Positions 1 to 5,600 of a DNA stretch of 31,170 bases are shown here, one piece after another. Source of the stretch: a virus. The notes beneath the pieces are model-generated. The model was not told the DNA's origin. It ran no database searches and worked only from the letters and a program-made list of their open reading frames with translations. A program made the translations under genes and the position numbers. The DNA lies in the IMG/VR virus record IMGVR_UViG_3300030329_002211, positions 1 to 31,170 of that record. The stretch is one strand, 5' to 3'. How positions within the stretch are numbered: the stretch's first letter is position 1; each line of letters begins with the position of its first letter.

Positions 1-206
1 CAAATCGGCTTCTGCATCCAATAATTCCCATGCTGTTAATGGGCAATCATTCTCAACAAGTGCAAAGATTGCATTCCTTAGTTCATCGCTCCTCTACAAA
101 GCTCGCCACCCGATTATTTAGTTTTTAAAAACTCCTTTTCTTAATTCGATATGTATACAATACATGACTACTTTACAGTTGTCAATACCCTATATCATGT
201 ATTTTG
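1..206. repeat. Terminal repeat, left copy (variant)
   Basis: Bases 1-87 are identical to 30869-30955 and 130-206 to 31094-31170. Between them a 42-base block (88-129) replaces 138 bases of the right copy. The left copy therefore carries only the tail of the gene at 30791-31087, with its N-terminal half lost and a TAG in the residual frame, plus a full copy of the promoter. Shared ends show that the sequence is circular, circularly permuted or terminally redundant. The replaced block is either real strain variation or an assembly-end artefact. Confidence 0.9.
157..185 (-). promoter_or_regulatory. Promoter, left copy of P1
   Basis: On the minus strand the -35 TTGACA is at 185-180 and the -10 TATTGT at 162-157, spaced 17. 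It is identical to the promoter at 31121-31149 because it lies in the terminal repeat. In this copy the gene downstream is broken. Confidence 0.7.
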
Positions 207-273
207 GTGGCAATCGCAAATACATAGAGAATTGGAACAATCTGAATGCAATCCATAGACGCAGACTAATGTT

Positions 274-387
274 TTAGACTTGGTTGCGGTGTTTACATCT
301 GGTACAGACAATGACAGTCCCTTTTGTGGCCTTTTCTGCTAGCTTCTTATTACAAACCCGACAGCGTAGAGCCTTAATAGTCACCAT
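274..387 (-). CDS. Com-like small zinc-finger protein
   Basis: This is a 37-residue protein with two CxxC pairs: LRCRVCNKKL near residues 7-16 and VCTRCKHRN near 27-35. The spacing and the CNKxL and CxRCKxxN contexts match the Com zinc-ribbon family (phage Mu Com, a translational activator of mom, is the named member), shortened to the finger alone. The start ATG (387-385) lies inside the last codons of terminase, whose TGA is at 383-381, behind a GAGGGAG ribosome site, so the two are translationally coupled. Metal binding is well supported. A role as a nucleic-acid-binding regulator of late genes is inference. Confidence 0.7.
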   Translation of the reverse strand: MVTIKALRCRVCNKKLAEKATKGTVIVCTRCKHRNQV

Positions 388-1712
388 ACTCCCTCACCTG
401 CGAAATCCACAAATGTCATAGATAGAGCATCGGCTTCATCTGGAGAATTAGCCATCTTCTGCTTGCTTTCTAATATAACACTTTTATCTGACCTGATTTC
501 GTATCTTCTGCCAATCAACTGGCCTATTAGTGATTCCTCATCTGGGATACTGCCGCCCGATTCCAACCAATCCTTCATGGCAAACCATGCCTCTGTACTC
601 TGGTTGCCAAATTCTGACTTTCTAAAAGCCGCCGCACCTGCTTTAAACGGAACTATGTATTTGTCTGGGATAGTTTCTTTTAGCCTGTCAGTAACGCCGC
701 CCCCTAGCCCAGTATCATCAATAACTACAGTATCAACTGGATTATCAGAGCAATACCTTCCAATCCATCCTGCAACAGTCATCAAGTCTCTTCCCTGAGT
801 CTGCCAGACTATTTCCGAATGATTGCCCTGCCTTTTAAAAATTACAGTTTTATCTTTCCCGAATCTGGCGATGTCACAGCCCAGAACAACATCTCCTTCT
901 GGTTCTGCTGTCCTCTGGGCCGCTATTTTGACTGTATTGAAGTTGATTACAGTATCATCCAAGTCCTCGACAAATTCGCCTAAAACAGAGCCTTTATATA
1001 ATGCAGAATCTTCTCCCCATTCCTGCCGCCTTTCCTCAACATCTTCCATTGACATCATGCCGCTGATAACAGTCTTATTCTGCTGTATATTCGGCAGGTC
1101 ATATGCAGATATTGATATAGGTTTCCAGATGTCTCTTCTGCTGTGGTGGGAATCGTAGAACTCCCCAGAGGAAACAAAGGCGTTGCCTGTCATAATTATG
1201 CACTTGGGATTAAGTCGCCTCATGGAATTAATATCTGACCTAGAAACAGCATGAGCCTCTGTAATCACAACAAGCAGATTTGGAGAGTGAAACCCCTGCA
1301 AATTAAATTCATCATCAGACGAGAAGCCCAAAGCAAAATGCTGTTCATCAAACTGGTATCTGGGAGTTCTAAAGACACGCCCTTTAAATGGAACTCTGGA
1401 GTTCTTATAGGCGTTCCTGATTTCATTAAATACTATTTCATCAACTTGCCTGTATGTTGGGCCTGTAACAATAGCTTTTGCAGGGTATCTGGTACACATC
1501 CACCAGAGGACTATTCTGGCAGTTGTCCAATCTTTCCCAGAGCCATTACAGCCAACAACTGAAACCCTGCGATTGTCCCTGACAGCTTCCATCATTTCTA
1601 TCTGTTTATCGTAAGGTGTTGCCCCCAACACCTCTTTCATGAAAAATCTGGGGTCAAGTAGCTTCTGGTAAGCTGTTAGCTCCACCGAGTTCTGTATTGT
1701 ATCCGTTGTCAT
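381..1712 (-). CDS. terL: Terminase large subunit (packaging ATPase/nuclease)
   Basis: At 443 aa it has the usual size of the DNA-packaging motor subunit, which docks on the portal, pumps DNA using ATP and cuts the concatemer. A Walker A-like loop GCNGSGKDWTTAR lies at about residues 54-66. The Walker B strand is LLVVITEAHA at about 145-154, with Thr where Asp is usual, followed by the catalytic Glu. The C-terminal RNase H-like nuclease shows GCDIARFGKDKT (about 278-289), VVIDDTGLGGG (about 330-340) and DEADALSM (about 425-432), each with acidic residues for metal binding. It overlaps the small subunit gene by 59 bases. The start is not certain, because an in-frame GTG ten codons later is also possible. 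Confidence 0.95.
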   Translation of the reverse strand: MTTDTIQNSVELTAYQKLLDPRFFMKEVLGATPYDKQIEMMEAVRDNRRVSVVGCNGSGKDWTTARIVLWWMCTRYPAKAIVTGPTYRQVDEIVFNEIRNAYKNSRVPFKGRVFRTPRYQFDEQHFALGFSSDDEFNLQGFHSPNLLVVITEAHAVSRSDINSMRRLNPKCIIMTGNAFVSSGEFYDSHHSRRDIWKPISISAYDLPNIQQNKTVISGMMSMEDVEERRQEWGEDSALYKGSVLGEFVEDLDDTVINFNTVKIAAQRTAEPEGDVVLGCDIARFGKDKTVIFKRQGNHSEIVWQTQGRDLMTVAGWIGRYCSDNPVDTVVIDDTGLGGGVTDRLKETIPDKYIVPFKAGAAAFRKSEFGNQSTEAWFAMKDWLESGGSIPDEESLIGQLIGRRYEIRSDKSVILESKQKMANSPDEADALSMTFVDFAGEGVW

Positions 1713-2109
1713 GGGCTATCTTTGCCAACTCATCAATACTAATCCTTACTGGGCCGCCGTCTGCTCCTGTTATCTGCGTTGGAGCGTCTAACCCTGATAT
1801 TGCTCTCTGCCCATTAATTATAGACAAACATAATTCTGTAGCTTTCGGGTCTCCATTCAATGCGTTGGGCCAATGTGCTAATAATAACCTCTCATACCTT
1901 GCCATTGTCAAAGTTCTTAACTCGTCTGCTTGTGGAGAAAAAGAATCTGCCAACTCTCCCAGAACTTTCCTGATGTCTTTATGAATCTGGACATTAGATA
2001 CCCCCAGAGCCTTTGCAATGCTTCTCTCCGTCCCCCCTGCCATCTTCATATCTAATGCCTTGTATCTTCTCATCTGGCGGACTATTTCACGTTCATTCTT
2101 TTTGGGCAT
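1654..2109 (-). CDS. terS: Terminase small subunit (DNA recognition)
   Basis: This 151-aa protein has a basic N-terminus and a helix-turn-helix at about residues 25-50 (GGTERSIAKALGVSNVQIHK), then helices suited to ring oligomerisation. It lies directly upstream of the large subunit, as in most tailed phages, and would bind the packaging site and load the motor. The ribosome site is AGAGG about 9 bases before the ATG and lacks the AAGGAGTTAG leader of the early genes. Assignment rests on size, the HTH and position. Confidence 0.85.
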   Translation of the reverse strand: MPKKNEREIVRQMRRYKALDMKMAGGTERSIAKALGVSNVQIHKDIRKVLGELADSFSPQADELRTLTMARYERLLLAHWPNALNGDPKATELCLSIINGQRAISGLDAPTQITGADGGPVRISIDELAKIAHDNGYNTELGGANSLPEAT

Positions 2110-2207
2110 ATCTTATACCTCTATTTTTTATGAGCAGTTTTAAGTCATATTACATTTGATATTTTCATTGCTAACCCCTTTGGATGGTGGGAATTACCCC
2201 ACCATCC
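2110..2207 (-). promoter_or_regulatory. Hairpin across a stop codon and tiny leader ORF
   Basis: A perfect 10-bp inverted repeat (2182-2191 with 2198-2207) closes a 6-base loop that contains the TAA of the DUF2958 gene. No U-tract follows, so it looks more like an RNA stability or processing element than a terminator. Below it, AAGGGGTTAGCA precedes a seven-codon frame (MKISNVI, stop near 2149) that could be a leader peptide for the small terminase. The hairpin is clear; the leader is weak. Confidence 0.55.
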
Positions 2208-2493
2208 TGATTTCTTCCGTTGTGATGTTATCGTCCCAGTTCTTGTCTCTTTCCATTCCCAAGCCGCCTATCTTGATGCTTTCTAATTCGGCTAATGTGA
2301 AGTATCCCATCTCCATCTCATGCCCATCAACTAACCCAAAAAATACCCCTTTGCTCGCATCGTACTCAACTGCATACCATGTCCAATTACTGAATGGGTG
2401 AAAAAACTTTGCATAAACCCTGTGTTCAGTAGCTCCATCTGTTTCGTATAGAGCAGGCATCTTGGCTTCAATTGCTTTAGTCATTAATTTCAT
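2194..2493 (-). CDS. DUF2958 domain protein
   Basis: This 99-aa protein has the features of DUF2958, a small domain common in phages and plasmids: start MKLMTKAIEAKMPALY, central VYAKFFHPFSNWTWYAVEYD, then FFGLVDGHEMEMGYFTLAEL and an MERDKNW segment. Its biochemical role is not established to my knowledge. It is led by AAAAGGGAGTTAG and sits between a small zinc protein and the terminase genes. Its position suggests an accessory, host-directed role, but nothing in the sequence proves this. Confidence 0.85.
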   Translation of the reverse strand: MKLMTKAIEAKMPALYETDGATEHRVYAKFFHPFSNWTWYAVEYDASKGVFFGLVDGHEMEMGYFTLAELESIKIGGLGMERDKNWDDNITTEEIRMVG

Positions 2494-2520
2494 TTGTTCT
2501 AACTCCCTTTTCTCTAATAG

Positions 2521-2670
2521 TTATTTAATTCTTTTTTCCATACATCCGACACAATGCCAACCCTGACAATATGACGGAATATTTTTGTGTCCGTCACATT
2601 CATCAATCCACTCAACAAATTGACTTCCACATTTTGAACATTCCTTCAGCCATTGTTGTCTGTTATCCAT
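2521..2670 (-). CDS. Small Cys-rich (zinc-ribbon-like) protein
   Basis: A 49-aa product with CSKCG at residues 11-15, a lone Cys at 25, and CQGWHCVGC at about 36-44, enough ligands for one or two zinc sites. ATG at 2670 follows the standard CAGGAGTTAG leader at 7-base spacing, and a promoter (2710-2738) lies directly upstream, which together support a real gene despite its size. It opens the unit leading to DUF2958 and terminase. Function unknown; a small nucleic-acid-binding or protein-binding adaptor is possible. Confidence 0.7.
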   Translation of the reverse strand: MDNRQQWLKECSKCGSQFVEWIDECDGHKNIPSYCQGWHCVGCMEKRIK

Positions 2671-2709
2671 TGCTAACTCCTGTTTTCACTTTCGATATTT
2701 GATGTATAT

Positions 2710-2738
2710 AAGATACAGCATCTATTTACGGTTGTCAA
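2710..2738 (-). promoter_or_regulatory. Promoter P2 (TTGACA dyad family)
   Basis: The -35 TTGACA is at 2738-2733 and the -10 TATCTT at 2715-2710, spaced 17. The dyad is degenerate in its second half (TTGACAACCGTAAA). It drives the 2670 gene and probably DUF2958 and terminase. Confidence 0.75.
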
Positions 2739-2745
2739 GGGGTTA

Positions 2746-3048
2746 TTATTTTATTGCATTATATGCCTCTTTTGTCATCTCGGCAGAGAGCCTAACAGTC
2801 TTGAGATATTCAGCCTTAATAGTCTCCACCTGCCCATAATCTAACCCACCTTTCCTAAAGCTCCTGACCAGACTATCAGACTGTTCCATGAGCTTCTCCC
2901 ATGTGGCTGTATAGCGGCGTTTCTGCTCCTCTTCTTTCGCCGCTAGTATTTGGACAGACATTGACCTGATAGCCATTTGAACCCCAAAATACTTAACCTT
3001 AAACTCTCTTTTTAAATGATAATTATCAATAGTTAATTCAACTGTCAT
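2746..3048 (-). CDS. Hypothetical helical phage protein
   Basis: This 100-aa charged protein begins with a beta-like segment (TVELTIDNYHLKREFKV) and continues mostly as helix (AKEEEQKRRYTATWEKLMEQ, then AEYLKTVRLSAEMTKEAY). I do not recognise the family. Its ATG overlaps the TAA of the 58-aa gene upstream by one base (TAATG), so it is probably translated by coupling and may act with that protein. It is the last gene before promoter P2. Confidence 0.75.
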   Translation of the reverse strand: MTVELTIDNYHLKREFKVKYFGVQMAIRSMSVQILAAKEEEQKRRYTATWEKLMEQSDSLVRSFRKGGLDYGQVETIKAEYLKTVRLSAEMTKEAYNAIK

Positions 3049-3224
3049 TAAATCACTTCTCCCCCTGTTGCTAGAATCTTTCCAGTATTGACCCCATTGG
3101 CCTTCAACTGGAGAGATATTTTTTCGTATATATCAGCACTTGCATCCCTGCTGTCTGGCAGGCATCTCCACCGTATTAAATCCAGAATCCTGAGAGCATC
3201 ATGAGAATCAATTGTTATCTCCAT
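3048..3224 (-). CDS. Small hypothetical protein, 58 aa
   Basis: Starts MEITIDSHDALRILDLIRWR, continues with PDSRDASADIYEKISLQLK, and ends GKILATGGEVI. The start is supported by CTAAAGGAGTTAG seven bases before the ATG, and the end by the TAATG junction with the next gene. A short beta strand followed by helices suggests a compact dimerising or regulatory protein, but no family is recognised. A strong hairpin (3239-3258) sits between this gene and the one upstream. Confidence 0.7.
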   Translation of the reverse strand: MEITIDSHDALRILDLIRWRCLPDSRDASADIYEKISLQLKANGVNTGKILATGGEVI

Positions 3225-3238
3225 TTTCTAACTCCTTT

Positions 3239-3258
3239 AGGGGGGCAAAAGCCCCCCT
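3239..3258 (-). promoter_or_regulatory. GC-rich intercistronic hairpin
   Basis: A perfect 8-bp stem, AGGGGGGC with GCCCCCCT around a four-base loop, lies between the stop at 3273 and the ribosome site of the 3224 gene. No U-tract follows, so full termination is unlikely. It could block ribosome read-through, set mRNA ends or attenuate. Confidence 0.7.
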
Positions 3259-3272
3259 CTCCTTTGTTTTGC

Positions 3273-3530
3273 TTATCCTATTGGTATCTCTTTAGGTGAA
3301 TCGATATCGTAATTAAACAATTTACTGATTCTGAACATTTGCCCTTTCATCGCTTCAAAGACTTCATCCCTCTCTTTCTTTGTGAGGTCATGGCATATAC
3401 ATGGCCCTGCTTCATCCTCATCCACAGTTCCTACTTCATCCGTGCAATTCTCAAACACATATCCGACTGTGTCGGATAATCTATTAAAAAGAATGTCTTG
3501 AGCCTTGTATTTCATTTCTGTCTTAGTCAT
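3273..3530 (-). CDS. Small acidic hypothetical protein
   Basis: An 85-aa acidic protein with a helical N-terminus (MTKTEMKYKAQDILFNRL), an acidic middle (CTDEVGTVDEDEAGPCIC) with three Cys, and a charged helical end. Acidity and small size are common in phage proteins that mimic DNA or inhibit host enzymes, but there is no motif to assign one. ATG at 3530 follows a CAGGAGTTAG leader, and promoter P3 lies just upstream of this gene. Confidence 0.75.
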   Translation of the reverse strand: MTKTEMKYKAQDILFNRLSDTVGYVFENCTDEVGTVDEDEAGPCICHDLTKKERDEVFEAMKGQMFRISKLFNYDIDSPKEIPIG

Positions 3531-3563
3531 TTTCTAACTCCTGTTTTTACTTTCGATACAGGT

Positions 3564-3592
3564 AGTATATATGACTATTTGACAGTTGTCAA
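3564..3592 (-). promoter_or_regulatory. Promoter P3 (perfect dyad)
   Basis: -35 TTGACA at 3592-3587 and -10 TATACT at 3569-3564, spaced 17, with the full TTGACAACTGTCAA dyad over the -35. It drives the gene at 3273-3530 and what follows. Confidence 0.85.
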
Positions 3593-3597
3593 CCCCC

Positions 3598-3891
3598 CTA
3601 TTCTATATACCCTTCAACAACTGCTCCAACTTCAATCCTAGTAGGAACCGTTGGTTTTTTACAGCATTTAGAACGAAAAGCCACATACTCATTTTTTTCA
3701 TTTACAAACCACATAACCTTTAACAACTCAGGCCACCGCCAATCACCTGTGTATGTTACTTCAGAGAATAGCTTATGCCTGCGATTGTTCACCATCCACC
3801 TGCTACCACAACCCAGACATTTAACCCTGCGGACATCCCTTCTGGCCTTATGATAATCCTGATAAATAAATTGTTCCTTCTCTAGCTCCAT
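3598..3891 (-). CDS. Zinc-ribbon hypothetical protein
   Basis: A 97-aa protein with CLGCGSRW at about residues 25-32 and KCCKKP at about 74-79, forming a probable four-Cys zinc ribbon. Trp-rich segments lie between them (TGDWRWPELLKVMWFV), with a hydrophobic C-terminal strand. The start follows AAAAAAGGAGTTGGC, a one-base variant of the leader, and lies within the last codons of the previous gene (10-base overlap). No family recognised. A nucleic-acid-associated role is plausible from the ribbon. Confidence 0.75.
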   Translation of the reverse strand: MELEKEQFIYQDYHKARRDVRRVKCLGCGSRWMVNNRRHKLFSEVTYTGDWRWPELLKVMWFVNEKNEYVAFRSKCCKKPTVPTRIEVGAVVEGYIE

Positions 3892-4265
3892 CTGCCAACT
3901 CCTTTTTTATATTTCTTGGTTTTAGTTGTTCCCCATCCTTCTGGAACATTGGGGATTTCATTTTGTAGCCTTCCCTTAACAGCCAATTCATCAGGAATAT
4001 CAATGTCAATGTACTCCTCATCATCAACTGGTGGAATCGTCTGGGGGTCAGGCTCACTAGAACTCCTTTTTTGATTCGCCAGTTCCATTGAATACCTTAA
4101 TGACCCTAAATCATTTACTGTCTCCATATTGGCTTCTGCAACCTCTATTTGCGTACTAATAGACTTCCTGAGTCTGTTCAGTTGCGTATCCAGTTCATTA
4201 GCCACTTTCATCAATGGCCTTATATGCTCTGGAGCCTTTCGGATTGTTTTACTTCTATATTTCAT
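3882..4265 (-). CDS. Hypothetical coiled-coil protein with acidic linker
   Basis: This 127-aa protein has a basic helical N-terminal half (VANELDTQLNRLRKSISTQI is heptad-like), then a proline/acid-rich linker (PPVDDEEYIDIDIPDEL), then a basic C-terminal tail (TTKTKKYKKGVGRWS). The charge layout suggests a small scaffold or DNA-associated factor, but no family is recognised. It is the first gene after promoter P4, led by TAAGGAGTTAGC, and follows the RusA-unit terminator. Confidence 0.75.
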   Translation of the reverse strand: MKYRSKTIRKAPEHIRPLMKVANELDTQLNRLRKSISTQIEVAEANMETVNDLGSLRYSMELANQKRSSSEPDPQTIPPVDDEEYIDIDIPDELAVKGRLQNEIPNVPEGWGTTKTKKYKKGVGRWS

Positions 4266-4295
4266 ACGGCTAACTCCTTATATTGCTAACTTACT

Positions 4296-4324
4296 AAGTT
4301 ATCACAATTCTTTACAGTTGTCAA
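4296..4324 (-). promoter_or_regulatory. Promoter P4 (TTGACA dyad family)
   Basis: -35 TTGACA at 4324-4319 and -10 TAACTT at 4301-4296, spaced 17, with a half-degenerate dyad (TTGACAACTGTAAA). It starts directly after the intrinsic terminator at 4335-4382, so a new unit begins here. Confidence 0.75.
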
Positions 4325-4334
4325 GCACCTTACC

Positions 4335-4382
4335 TAAAAAAGAAGGATGGCTCTCAAGTACATCACCACTCAAAAGCCATCC
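4335..4382 (-). terminator. Intrinsic terminator after the RusA-like gene
   Basis: GGATGGCT (4382-4375) pairs perfectly with AGCCATCC (4352-4345), followed on the minus strand by TTCTTTTTT. This is a standard Rho-independent terminator that ends the unit containing the resolvase and the anti-leader hairpin. Confidence 0.85.
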
Positions 4383-4435
4383 CCGATGCCATGCAAGGAG
4401 AAAGGAGTTAGCTAAAACCCTGCATGGCAATTTTA
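4335..4435 (-). ncRNA. Candidate sRNA: hairpin with anti-leader loop plus terminator
   Basis: Right after the RusA-like stop codon, 4421-4429 pairs perfectly with 4387-4395 (9 bp, extendable by a wobble and two G-C pairs). The 19-base loop (4399-4417) reads TTTTAGCTAACTCCTTTCT. It is complementary over 11-12 bases to the AAAGGAGTTAGC leader of this phage's early genes, and its CTCCTTTCT end resembles the 3' tail of bacterial 16S rRNA. A terminator follows within a few bases. Seed in a loop followed by a terminator is the usual build of a trans-acting sRNA. The pairing is seen; the function is inferred. Confidence 0.55.
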
Positions 4436-4819
4436 CACCTTTGAAACTGTTATTTCCACTCTTCTCATATGACGGTGGGGAACTTTAGTGACTTCTAATG
4501 AATAGTCCAGAATCACATTCGGGTTATCATCCTTCATAATTCCTGCATCAACCATTCCATCAACAATGGGAGCTATCATAGCCGCAAGCCCATCATAATC
4601 TGGTGGAATATTAGAGTAAAAATACTTTGCCTTTAATTTGCATTTTTCCAGTTCCTTCCATTTACCATCTATTTTCATGAGTTCATTTCTGGACAGGACA
4701 AATGCCTCTTCTCGTGAGCCTTTAATCAGCTTGGCCTCGACATTGTGATTCAGACTCCTACGAGCGTTCTTACTTAACTTTGGTTCTGGTACTGCTGTTA
4801 CTGTTATTGCCTTCTTCAT
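4433..4819 (-). CDS. rusA: RusA-like Holliday junction resolvase
   Basis: The 128-aa length matches RusA-type resolvases, small homodimeric nucleases that cut four-way DNA junctions symmetrically with a metal ion. The central segment PPDYDGLAAMIAPIVDGMVD, followed by AGIMKDDN (about residues 73-100), matches the family's signature, with the paired aspartates of DYD and KDD in the positions of the catalytic acids. It would debranch replication intermediates before packaging. The start follows AACTGGAGTTAG, and a 12-bp inverted repeat (4831-4862) lies immediately upstream of the ribosome site. Confidence 0.85.
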   Translation of the reverse strand: MKKAITVTAVPEPKLSKNARRSLNHNVEAKLIKGSREEAFVLSRNELMKIDGKWKELEKCKLKAKYFYSNIPPDYDGLAAMIAPIVDGMVDAGIMKDDNPNVILDYSLEVTKVPHRHMRRVEITVSKV

Positions 4820-4830
4820 TTCTAACTCCA

Positions 4831-4972
4831 GTTAACAAAATTTTTTTCTGAATTTTGTTAACTTTATTCTTTAGTATTTTCTTTCTTTTATTCTTTCTTT
4901 CTTTGCTACTTTCTTTCTTTCTTTTTTACCCTGTTAACATTTTCTTTTCTCTATATATGTAATGTTAACGCT
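4831..4972 (-). promoter_or_regulatory. AAAG-repeat leader with a 12-bp inverted repeat and GTTAAC sites
   Basis: The gap upstream of the resolvase gene holds a long purine tract on the transcribed-sense strand, made of repeated AAAG tetramers (about 4862-4928). A perfect 12-bp inverted repeat, GTTAACAAAATT with its complement (4831-4842, 4851-4862), abuts the ribosome site. GTTAAC also occurs at 4933-4938 and 4964-4969, so the tract is flanked by the same hexamer on both sides. It has no U-tract and is AT-rich, so it looks more like an operator or slippage-prone leader than a terminator. Confidence 0.5.
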
Positions 4973-5344
4973 CTATAGAAACCGTAGCTGTTTAGCTTGC
5001 TGATAATCAGCAACTTCAGAAAGTGTCGGTGGTTGTCTGTTAACGCCATTGATAAACCAGTTATTGATAGTAACTGCCCATTGCTTATTAAAGCCTCTGG
5101 AAACCTCTATTTTGTTTGCTAGGAAGTCCTCTAGTGGTATGGAATAGGTGGCTTCCGTATCGCTTGCCTTTACAACTATATTCTCAACCTTCTTTTCAAT
5201 GGCTTCCTCGATAATACAAATATCAAAAGCCCAAGATTCTGGCTTTCTCAACTTGTGTTTCGATTCGACCACCTTCTTAACAAGATTCCTGCCCTCTATC
5301 TGGGCCACTATCCTTCCATCTGCTGTTCTTACTGGTATCGGCAT
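4973..5344 (-). CDS. Hypothetical protein in the replication unit
   Basis: This 123-aa protein starts MPIPVRTADGRIVAQIEGRN. I chose ATG 5344 because AAGGAGTTAGAT lies directly before it; an upstream in-frame GTG at 5380 would put this ribosome site inside the gene. It has a Lys-rich helix (LVKKVVESKHKLRKPESW), an alternating strand/helix core (IVVKASDTEATYSIPLEDFL) and NQ-rich C-terminal helices. No family recognised. It lies between the RepA-like ATPase unit and the resolvase, so a part in DNA replication or recombination is likely but unproven. Confidence 0.75.
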   Translation of the reverse strand: MPIPVRTADGRIVAQIEGRNLVKKVVESKHKLRKPESWAFDICIIEEAIEKKVENIVVKASDTEATYSIPLEDFLANKIEVSRGFNKQWAVTINNWFINGVNRQPPTLSEVADYQQAKQLRFL

Positions 5345-5366
5345 ATCTAACTCCTTAAATCTTAAA

Positions 5367-5588
5367 TTACTCGTTCCCACCCTTTATACCTGCGGAATCA
5401 TTCGGCACTATTTGCAACATTTCTTGCACCATCTGTACAAGTTCAATTATTTCTTTAGTTCTGAATTCTGGATTATCTGCCAATCTATCAGACATCTGCC
5501 AATATAATTCTTCCAGTATGTCTTCATATCTTTCTCTTCTTAATGTTGCACCAATGTGCATAGCTTGAGCCGTCTTATTCTCACTCAA
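5367..5588 (-). CDS. Small hypothetical protein (TTG start)
   Basis: A 73-aa protein, helical (GATLRRERYEDILEELYWQM, then KEIIELVQMVQEMLQIV). The likely start is TTG at 5588, about 10 bases after AAAGGGG; there is no in-frame ATG near a ribosome site. It lies 12 bases after the ATPase gene and just before the 5344 start, so it is part of the same unit. Possibly an ATPase loader or partner by position only. Confidence 0.65.
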   Translation of the reverse strand: MSENKTAQAMHIGATLRRERYEDILEELYWQMSDRLADNPEFRTKEIIELVQMVQEMLQIVPNDSAGIKGGNE

Positions 5589-5600
5589 ATCATTACCCCT

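Noticed and set aside
463-1562. Several plus-strand open frames of about 100 aa opposite the large terminase gene
   Set aside because: They are shadows of a confidently identified gene, lack ribosome sites and show no recognisable protein features.
3848-4057. 69-aa minus-strand frame overlapping two genes
   Set aside because: It overlaps the 3598-3891 and 3882-4265 genes in another frame, and no leader precedes it.
4399-4430. Plus-strand gene using AAAGGAGTTAGC as ribosome site
   Set aside because: The following ATG (4422) opens only six codons (MAILHL), so the motif is better explained as the complement presented by a minus-strand hairpin loop.
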